DNA of 64,000 bases from Planctomycetota bacterium (GTDB lineage: Bacteria; Planctomycetota; Phycisphaerae; Phycisphaerales; UBA1924), in contig JANRJM010000016.1 in NCBI GenBank assembly GCA_033763975.1, positions 43,811-107,810 of the forward strand, read 5' to 3'. The translations under genes were made by a program, and so were the position numbers. Position 1 is the first letter of the stretch, and every line of letters begins with the position of its first letter. The notes below the pieces were generated by a model. That model was not told the origin of the DNA and searched no databases. It worked only from the letters and a program-made list of their open reading frames with translations. Below are positions 58,473-64,000 of the stretch, one piece after another.

Positions 58473-58641
58473 GCGACCGGCGCATGAATTACGCGATGAT
58501 CGGCAAGGGAATTGCACTGCCCTTATGCACGTCCATCCGTTATCGGACGGTCGTCCCGTTCCGGACTGCGCCCTTCCGGGTGTGCGGCCGCGAGTGGGTA
58601 TCGTTGCCCGCCGCAGGACGCACCCACTGGAACACCCCTCG

Positions 58642-59196
58642 ATGGCGACGAGCGCAGATATCGGCGGGTCGAGCGCGATCGAGGAACGCGGGGACGAGCG
58701 GCGAGACGGCGACGCGGCACGCTGGTGGGTGCTGCGGGTGAAAGCCCGCCAGGAGAAGACGGTCGCCCGGACGCTCGACGCCGCGGGCGTGGAGTTTTTG
58801 CTGCCCGTCCAGCGACGGCGGCAGGCCTGGGCGCGCGGCCGGGTGTACGAGATCCCGCTGTTCCCGGGGTACGTATTCGCGCGGAGCGCCGGACGCCTGT
58901 CGGACCGCGAGCTGGGCGTCGGGCGGGTCGTGCAGGTGATCCGCGTCGAGGACCAGGCACGCCTGGACCACGAACTGCGACAGATCCGCCTCGCGATGGA
59001 GGCGGGGGTGGTGCTGGCGCCGGCGAAGTACCTGGAACGCGGCACGCGGGTGGTGGTGACGGGCGGCGCGCTGCGCGGCGTGGAGGGCGTGGTCGAAGGG
59101 CTCGACGCGCCCGACCGGGTGTACCTGCAGGTGCACACGCTGGGACGAGCCCTGACGGTGGAGGTTTCGCCGACGCTGGTGGCGCGCGCCGGTTAG
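58642..59196 (+). CDS. NusG/RfaH-like transcription antiterminator
   Basis: 184 residues. After a 25-residue charged lead comes the NGN domain: ARWWVLRVKARQEKTVARTLDAAGVEFLLPVQRRRQAWARGRVYEIPLFPGYVFARS, ending near MEAGVVLAP. A C-terminal KOW-type stretch follows, GTRVVVTGGALRGVEGVVEG, then a beta-rich end. A specialised NusG paralog (RfaH, LoaP or UpxY type) typically stands in front of polysaccharide clusters and helps the polymerase through long operons. Here it adjoins rmlB and the other rhamnose genes. ATG 58642 is used; 58525 in frame is upstream. Confidence 0.9.
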   Translation: MATSADIGGSSAIEERGDERRDGDAARWWVLRVKARQEKTVARTLDAAGVEFLLPVQRRRQAWARGRVYEIPLFPGYVFARSAGRLSDRELGVGRVVQVIRVEDQARLDHELRQIRLAMEAGVVLAPAKYLERGTRVVVTGGALRGVEGVVEGLDAPDRVYLQVHTLGRALTVEVSPTLVARAG

Positions 59197-60248
59197 CGGG
59201 GCGCTTCTCGGGCGGTGTACTGGCGGTGGTAGTACTCGCGGTACGCGCCGGACTTCACGCGGCGCCACCACGCCTCGTTCGCGCGGTACCACTCGACGGT
59301 CGAGGCGAGGGCGTCGGGCCAGGCGGAGCGCGTGGGTTCCCAGCCGAGTTCACGCCGGATCTTGGTGGCGTCGATCGCGTAGCGCCGGTCGTGCCCCGGG
59401 CGATCGGCGACGTAGCGGATCATCTCGTCGCCCTTGCCCATGAGGCGGAGGATCGTGCGGGTGAGGTCGAGGTTGCTGCGTTCGTTGTTCCCGCCGACGT
59501 TGTAAACCTCGCCCGACGTGCCGCGCTCGAGCACGGCGAGGACGGCCTCGCAGTGGTCCTCGACGTGGAGCCAGTCGCGCACGTTCAGGCCGTCGCCGTA
59601 GAGCGGGACCTGCTCGCCGTCGATCAGGTTCGTGATGAACAGCGGGATGACCTTCTCGGGGAAGTGGTAGGGCCCGAAGTTGTTCGAGCAGCGCGTCGTC
59701 ACCAGGTCAAGCCCGAAGGTGTGGTGGTAGGCGCGGACGAGCCCGTCGCCGGCGGCCTTGCTGGCGGCGTAGGGGCTGTTGGGCAGGATCGGCGAGTCTT
59801 CGGTGAAGAGCAGGTCGGGGCGGTCGAGCGGGAGCGAGCCGTAGACCTCGTCGGTGCTGACGTAGAGCAGGCGGGGCGATGTACCCCGGGCGGCGCGTCG
59901 GGCGCGGAGCACGTCGAGCAGCACCTGCGTGCCCCCGACGTTGGTGCGGATGAAGGGGCCGGCGTCCATGATGGAGCGATCAACGTGGCTCTCGGCGGCG
60001 AAGTGGACGATGGCGTCGCATTCGCCCGCGAGTTTCTCGACAAGCGGGCGGTCGCAGATGTCGCCGTGCACGAACCGGTAGCGCGTGTCCTGGGCAAGGT
60101 CGGCGAGGTTCTCGGCGTTGCCCGAGTACGTGAGCGAGTCGAGGTTGATGACGGCGGTGTCGGGGCGGTGGCGTCGCACGAAGCGGACGAAGTTCGACCC
60201 GATGAAGCCGCACCCGCCCGTGACCAGGATCGACGAGAACGCGCCCAT
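59193..60248 (-). CDS. rmlB: dTDP-glucose 4,6-dehydratase
   Basis: 351 residues, short-chain dehydrogenase fold. It has the NAD loop ILVTGGCGFIGSNFVR, NLDSLTYSGNAENLADL, HFAAESHVDRSI, TDEVYGSL, the YxxxK pair in SPYAASKAAGDGLV, CSNNFGPYHFPEKVIPLFI, YGDGLNVRDWLHVEDHC, and YNVGGNNERSNLDL. ATG 60248 has GGAAGGGG upstream and replaces the longer 60266 start. Convergent with the NusG-like gene (4-base overlap of ends) and divergent from rmlA. Confidence 0.95.
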   Translation of the reverse strand: MGAFSSILVTGGCGFIGSNFVRFVRRHRPDTAVINLDSLTYSGNAENLADLAQDTRYRFVHGDICDRPLVEKLAGECDAIVHFAAESHVDRSIMDAGPFIRTNVGGTQVLLDVLRARRAARGTSPRLLYVSTDEVYGSLPLDRPDLLFTEDSPILPNSPYAASKAAGDGLVRAYHHTFGLDLVTTRCSNNFGPYHFPEKVIPLFITNLIDGEQVPLYGDGLNVRDWLHVEDHCEAVLAVLERGTSGEVYNVGGNNERSNLDLTRTILRLMGKGDEMIRYVADRPGHDRRYAIDATKIRRELGWEPTRSAWPDALASTVEWYRANEAWWRRVKSGAYREYYHRQYTAREAPR

Positions 60249-60428
60249 GGGCCCCCCTTCCGGCAACGGGCCAAGGGTAGCGTCGACACGCGTGCGCGAC
60301 GGGCGCGAGCGGGGTTATCGTGCGCACACGCGGCGCTTGCGTGATGTAAGCGCGGCGCGAACGCGGACGCGGCGTTCGCGGACCAGGCGGCAGAATCCGC
60401 CCAAAGCCGCGTCGAAAAGGCCCGATTT

Positions 60429-60458
60429 GTTGACCACCCCGTCAACCAGGGTTAATCT
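60429..60458 (+). promoter_or_regulatory. Promoter with overlapping palindrome upstream of rmlA
   Basis: TTGACC (60430-60435), 17-base spacer, TAATCT (60453-60458): close to consensus. GTTGAC-CACCCC-GTCAAC (60429-60446), a perfect dyad, overlaps the -35 box, so a repressor may bind here. The rmlA start is 31 bases downstream of the -10. Confidence 0.75.
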
Positions 60459-60488
60459 CTCGGGTATCGCGAGTAGAAGGGGGGAAGC

Positions 60489-61259
60489 GTGAAGGGTGTG
60501 ATTCTCGCCGGAGGCCTGGGGTCTCGGCTGCGTCCCATGACGCTCGTCACGAACAAACACCTTCTCCCGGTCTACGACCGTCCGATGATCTATTTCCCCA
60601 TCCAGTGCCTGCTGAACGCGGGCATCGATGAGGTGCTGATCGTGACGGGCGGCGAGCACGCGGGCGACTTCCTGAAGCTCCTGAAGAACGGCAAGCACCT
60701 CGGGCTCAAGCACCTCGCGTACGCGTACCAGGAGGGCGAGGGCGGCATCGCCGATGCGCTCAAGCTCGCCGAGGACTTCGCGGACAACGGCAAGGTGTGC
60801 GTCGTGCTGGGCGACAACATCATCGAGGGCAGCATCCGCGACGCGGCCGGGCGGTTCTTCACGCAGCGCTCGGGCGCGAAGATCATCCTGAAGCAGGTGC
60901 CGGACCCCGAACGCTTCGGCGTGGTGGAGTTCGACGGCGAGGGGGCGGGCGCGAAGATCAAGGCGATCGTCGAGAAGCCGAAGAAGCCGCCGAGCTCCAT
61001 GGCGGTCACCGGGTTCTACTTCTACGACCGCGACGTCTTCAAGGTGTGCGGCGAGCTGAAGCCCAGCGCGCGGGGCGAACTCGAGATCACCGACGTGAAT
61101 AACTACTACCTGCAGCGCGGCGACCTCACGCACGAGGTGCTCGACGGGTGGTGGACGGACGCCGGCACCATCGAGAGCCTGTTCCGGGCCTCGCGGATGG
61201 TGTCCGAGAGCGGCGCGAACCATCTCGAGCTCCCCGTCGCGGCGGGCTCGACGGGCTGA
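60489..61259 (+). CDS. rmlA: Glucose-1-phosphate nucleotidyltransferase (RmlA/RfbA-like)
   Basis: 256 residues. It has GVILAGGLGSRLRPMTLVTNKHLLPVYDRPMIYFPIQCLLNAGIDEVLIVTGG, VVLGDNIIEG, FGVVEFD, IVEKPKKPPSSMAVTGFYFYD, and RGELEITDVNNYYL. It is shorter than classical RmlA (about 290), like the short dTDP-glucose synthases. GTG 60489, GGGGGAAG upstream. It activates glucose-1-phosphate to dTDP-glucose, the substrate of RmlB. First gene of the plus-strand rhamnose operon. Confidence 0.93.
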   Translation: MKGVILAGGLGSRLRPMTLVTNKHLLPVYDRPMIYFPIQCLLNAGIDEVLIVTGGEHAGDFLKLLKNGKHLGLKHLAYAYQEGEGGIADALKLAEDFADNGKVCVVLGDNIIEGSIRDAAGRFFTQRSGAKIILKQVPDPERFGVVEFDGEGAGAKIKAIVEKPKKPPSSMAVTGFYFYDRDVFKVCGELKPSARGELEITDVNNYYLQRGDLTHEVLDGWWTDAGTIESLFRASRMVSESGANHLELPVAAGSTG

Positions 61260-61280
61260 CGCCGGTGGGGGAGGACGTTC

Positions 61281-61778
61281 GTGAAGCCCGAGAACATCAG
61301 AAAGTTCGGCACGGATTCCCTCGCGGCGGCGTGGGAGCACGCGAAGGCCGCGGTCGAGCCGGCGGTCGTCCCGGTGTCGTACTACGCCGATGATCGCGGC
61401 TACTCGATCATGAACCAGATGCAGGGCGTGATGCGCCCCGAAGGCCAGATCAACTTCAGCGTGCAGTACCCGGGCGTGATCAAGGCCTGGCACCACCACA
61501 CGCTGCAGACGGATTTCTGGCTCTGCCTGCACGGGCACCTAAAGGTCGGCGTCTACCGTGCGTCGGATCGGCGCGCGTGGATGGCCATCATCGGCGAGAA
61601 GAACCCGTGCGTCGTCATCATCCCGCCGCCCCTGTGGCACGGGGCGGCGACCGTCGGGCACGAGCCGGCCGGGCTGCTGTACTACGTCAGCGCGGCGTAC
61701 AACCCGGCCCAGCCGGACGAGCACCGGATGGCGCACGACGCGGTCGACGGCTTCCCGTGGGGCGTGAGGCACGGATGA
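61281..61778 (+). CDS. dTDP-4-dehydrorhamnose 3,5-epimerase-like cupin
   Basis: 165 residues. The segments QINFSVQYPGVIKAWHHHTLQTDFWLCLHGHLKVGVYRASD and VIIPPPLWHGAATVGHEPAGLLYYVSAAYNPAQPDEHRMAHD fit the RmlC-like cupin family; the catalytic His may lie in WHHHT. It is divergent from typical RmlC, so it could be a related sugar epimerase. The start is GTG 61281, the stop overlaps the rmlD start (ATGA), and its position between rmlA and rmlD supports the rhamnose role. Confidence 0.82.
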   Translation: MKPENIRKFGTDSLAAAWEHAKAAVEPAVVPVSYYADDRGYSIMNQMQGVMRPEGQINFSVQYPGVIKAWHHHTLQTDFWLCLHGHLKVGVYRASDRRAWMAIIGEKNPCVVIIPPPLWHGAATVGHEPAGLLYYVSAAYNPAQPDEHRMAHDAVDGFPWGVRHG

Positions 61779-62713
61779 CCACCCAGCAGCCAGTCGAGGC
61801 GGAGCGCACGGGCCTTCCCGCGGCGCGGGGCGGGGTCGGCGCGGGGCTGCGCGGGCCGGTCGCCATCGTCGGCGCGTCGGGCATGCTCGGGCGGGCGTTC
61901 GCCGGGGCGCTCGCGCGGGGCGGCGTGGCGGCGCGCGGGTTCGCACGCGCCGAGGTCGACATCGTTCGCGCCGAGTCTCTGCACGCGCTCGGTGAGTATC
62001 CCACGGTCATCAACTGCGCCGCGTGGACGGACGTGGACGGCGCCGAGGCGAACGAGTCGGCGGCGACGGCGGTGAACGCCGAGGGCGTCCGCCTGCTCGC
62101 GGAGGCGTGCCGCGCGCACGGGTCCACGCTCGTGCACTTCGGGACGGACTACGTGTTCGCCGGCCGGGCTGATCGTCCGTACCCGCTCGACGCGCCGCGC
62201 GCGCCGATCAACGCGTACGGGCGGTCGAAGGCCGCGGGCGAGGCGGTGCTGCGCGAGCAAGTCGAGCGCGGCCTGCGGGTGCTGTACGTGCGGACGAGCT
62301 GGCTGTACGCGCCGTGGGGCAAGAACTTCGTGCGCACGATCGCGGCGGCGTCGCGCGTGCGGCCCACGCTGCGCGTCGTGAACGATCAGCGCGGCAGGCC
62401 GACGAGCGCCGAGCACCTGGCGACGGCGACGCTCGCGCTGCTGGCGGCACGGGCCGAGGGGCTGACGCACGTGACCGACGCGGGCGAGTGCACGTGGTAT
62501 GACCTCGCGACCGAGATCGTGTCGATACTCGGTGCGCCGTGCCGGGTGGAGGCGTGCACGTCGGCGGAGTTTCCCAGGCCCGCGCGACGCCCCGAGTACA
62601 GCGTGCTGGACCTGTGGAACGCGGAGCGCATCATCGGCGAGCGGGCGCACTGGCGCGCGACGCTGCGGGACGTGGTGGGGAGGTTGGAGACGGAGCGAAC
62701 GCACGGCGCGTGA
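61775..62713 (+). CDS. rmlD: dTDP-4-dehydrorhamnose reductase-like protein
   Basis: 312 residues. After a 26-residue lead comes AIVGASGMLGRAFAGALARGGV, the NAD(P) loop, VINCAAWTDVDGAEANESAATAVNAEGVRLLAEAC, HFGTDYVFAG, AYGRSKAAGEAVLRE (YxxxK), YVRTSWLYAPWGKNFVRTI and VNDQRGRPTSAEHLA. The C-terminus has RRPEYSVLDLWNAERI. It performs the last step of dTDP-L-rhamnose synthesis. The start overlaps the previous stop by four bases. Confidence 0.93.
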   Translation: MTTQQPVEAERTGLPAARGGVGAGLRGPVAIVGASGMLGRAFAGALARGGVAARGFARAEVDIVRAESLHALGEYPTVINCAAWTDVDGAEANESAATAVNAEGVRLLAEACRAHGSTLVHFGTDYVFAGRADRPYPLDAPRAPINAYGRSKAAGEAVLREQVERGLRVLYVRTSWLYAPWGKNFVRTIAAASRVRPTLRVVNDQRGRPTSAEHLATATLALLAARAEGLTHVTDAGECTWYDLATEIVSILGAPCRVEACTSAEFPRPARRPEYSVLDLWNAERIIGERAHWRATLRDVVGRLETERTHGA

Positions 62714-63087
62714 GCAAGCCGCGTGCCGACGGCGTCGGGACGCGGCGGGCGGCGTGGTCGGGTGGCTTGAGCGAACGCGACAGATCCGCGAAGGACGGAC
62801 GTCGCAAGTGGGAGGGGCCGCTACGGGCGGCACTACCCGCAATGGCGGAGATGCACGGGCGGGCGTCGGGCAGGCCGGCGTCGTTTCGTGCGGATCGTGA
62901 CGATATGGGCGGACGCCGCGAGTGTACCTCGTGCGCGACATGGACGAAGTCTGCCCGGAGCACGGTGGGTAGGGTGTGCGAAGCCTGTTTCCCGAAGCCC
63001 ACGCGAATTGACCGACTGACCCGTTGCCCCGCCGCAGCCGAAACGGATCTTCTGCATAGCGCACCCGAGCGCGGGAGGGTCCCGAGT
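62714..63087. other. Spacer between rmlD and the last gene
   Basis: 374 bases without a convincing gene. One frame has two CxxC pairs (near 62925-62985), but with no start, ribosome-binding site or family support. Confidence 0.5.
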
Positions 63088-63987
63088 ATGAGCCGTTCAC
63101 TCGCCGTCAATCATCCGCAGCGTCCGCACCGGGCGTGGCTCTGTGCCGCGATCGTCTCGCTCGCTTCGGGGCACGCGGTGTCGATGGCCCAGGTCGCGGA
63201 CGAGCCGTCGCAGGCGCTGTCGACGTTGCAGTCGCTGCGCCGGTCCCCGACGGTGGCGAGCGGCTCGGGCGGGGTCCGCCGCGTGGTGACGCCCATGGCG
63301 CCGCGGTCGAACAGCAGCACGCGCATCGTGACGCCGAGCGTCTCTCGCCTGCGGATGACGACGACGGTGACGTCGTCGAGCACGAACGCGCGTTCGACCA
63401 GCTCGTCGCTCCGACGTCTCTCCGTCCTGCAGAACCCCGCCTCGCCGTCGCCCGCGCCGAGCGCGACGCCGTCGTCGAACTCCGTGAACCTTCGCAGCGG
63501 CTCGACGGCGCGCACGATGCCCTCGTCGTCCTCGGCGCCGGTTGGCCGCCTGCAGTCCATGTTGATGCGGACGCAGGGCGGGTCGTCGTCCGGGAACTCC
63601 GTCGACCCCGTCTCGCCCGCGCCCAGCGGCCCCACCGGCGACCAGGGGGGCGAGGTTCCGCAGCCCTCGGGCCCGTCAGGCTCCGGTGGCGGCGTGCCCA
63701 GCGGCTCCGACGGCTCCGGCGGTTCGACGGTGCCCGGCGGCTCCGGCGGTTCTGGCTCGGGCTCTGGCGGCTCGGGCTCGGGCGGCTCGGGCTCTGGCTC
63801 GGGCGGTTCGAGCGGGTCCGGCGGCGACGTCGTGACCCATACCAACACGCCCGTCCCTCCCCCCCCCCCGCCACCCCCCCCCCCACCACCCCCACCCCCC
63901 CCCCCACCACCCCCCCCCACCCCGCCCGCCCCCCCCCCCCCCCCCCCAACAACAAAACCACAAAAAAAAGAACACACACAAGCGTAA
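63088..63987 (+). CDS. Ser/Gly-rich secreted protein, 3' end unreliable
   Basis: ATG 63088 has GGGAGG 9 bases upstream. An N-terminal region with a signal peptide (RAWLCAAIVSLASGHAVSMAQ) is followed by about 130 Ser/Arg/Thr-rich residues and then a Ser/Gly-rich repeat (GGSGSGSGGSGSGG...). From about 63856 the frame enters poly-C and reads poly-Pro, then an A-rich stretch with a stop at 63987. That last part probably reflects sequencing or assembly failure, so the true C-terminus is unknown. No family recognised. Confidence 0.55.
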   Translation: MSRSLAVNHPQRPHRAWLCAAIVSLASGHAVSMAQVADEPSQALSTLQSLRRSPTVASGSGGVRRVVTPMAPRSNSSTRIVTPSVSRLRMTTTVTSSSTNARSTSSSLRRLSVLQNPASPSPAPSATPSSNSVNLRSGSTARTMPSSSSAPVGRLQSMLMRTQGGSSSGNSVDPVSPAPSGPTGDQGGEVPQPSGPSGSGGGVPSGSDGSGGSTVPGGSGGSGSGSGGSGSGGSGSGSGGSSGSGGDVVTHTNTPVPPPPPPPPPPPPPPPPPPPPPTPPAPPPPPPTTKPQKKEHTQA

Positions 63988-63990
63988 AAT
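63856..63990. repeat. Poly-C then A-rich low-complexity contig end
   Basis: About 90 bases almost all C, interrupted by single A, G or T, and then about 40 A-rich bases, unlike anything else in the window. It directly precedes the window end and looks like a low-quality read end rather than genome. Confidence 0.8.
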
Positions 63991-64000
63991 TGTTGAGCAC

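Noticed and set aside
62909..63010. Possible zinc ribbon (two CxxC pairs)
   Set aside because: Sequence around the Cys pairs has no start codon with ribosome-binding site and no conserved pattern; likely chance.

Overview
The window is a very GC-rich bacterial chromosome segment and almost certainly comes from the Planctomycetota, most likely class Phycisphaerae. The lineage call is an inference from several signs: three secreted proteins ending in a hydrophobic segment plus an Arg-rich tail (PEP-CTERM-like sorting signals), two secreted proteins ending in paired DxNxDGxVxxxD dockerin-like modules, a prepilin-like protein of the planctomycete type, a planctomycete-style ECF sigma factor followed by a (broken) kinase gene, LpxB (so a diderm envelope), and an S10-spc-alpha ribosomal cluster with several lineage-specific changes. 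The right-hand end dissolves into poly-C and A-rich sequence and looks like a contig end.

Layout. 1-11.5 kb is housekeeping: thiE, a divergent 6-phosphogluconolactonase-like gene, an RluA-type pseudouridine synthase, hemW, an FHA protein, a tiny zinc-ribbon protein, purA-uppS-cdsA, a coiled-coil zinc-ribbon protein, ruvB, and a secreted protein of unknown function. 11.8-27.8 kb is the ribosomal cluster in the order rpsJ-rplC-rplD-rplW-rplB-rpsS-rplV-rpsC-rplP-rpmC-rpsQ-rplN-rplX-rplE-rpsN-rpsH-rplF-rplR-rpsE-rplO-secY-infA-rpmJ-rpsM-rpsK-rpoA-rplQ. L30, S4, adenylate kinase and methionine aminopeptidase are not in it. L22 carries an extra N-terminal domain that reads like a Cro/CI helix-turn-helix, L17 carries a large insertion, S14 is short but has lost its zinc ligands, and L5, S5 and L15 have long low-complexity tails. 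Several spacers hold short tandem repeats.

27.9-37.2 kb is accessory in character. It holds a Cys-rich repeat lipoprotein, pheS, tRNA-Gly(CCC), a gene for a RelA/SpoT-type nucleotide synthetase whose base composition is clearly less GC-rich, a decayed tyrosine-recombinase C-terminus, a PEP-CTERM protein, a TPR protein that looks like the tail of a Ser/Thr kinase, tRNA-Arg(ACG), and two dockerin-bearing secreted proteins, one with two lectin-like domains. The tRNA-synthetase-integrase trio looks like the remains of a small tRNA-associated island.

37.2-56.2 kb returns to core functions: yraN, a SurA-like lipoprotein, a DUF1844 protein, the succinate dehydrogenase operon (cytochrome b-flavoprotein-iron-sulfur), miaB, a PEP-CTERM protein, a pseudopilin, nadK, the isoprenoid genes dxs and ispA, a PTS EIIA-Ntr-like protein, rsmB, a histidine kinase with a response regulator that has an XRE-type DNA-binding output domain, and lpxB. 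At 56.3-57.3 kb an intact ECF sigma factor is followed by a kinase stub and an opposed secreted-protein stub that meet at what looks like a deletion scar. From 58.6 kb an RfaH/NusG-like antiterminator precedes a dTDP-rhamnose set (rmlB on the minus strand; rmlA, an rmlC-like cupin and rmlD on the plus strand), probably the edge of a surface-polysaccharide locus. The last gene is a Ser/Gly-rich secreted protein that runs into the unreliable contig end.
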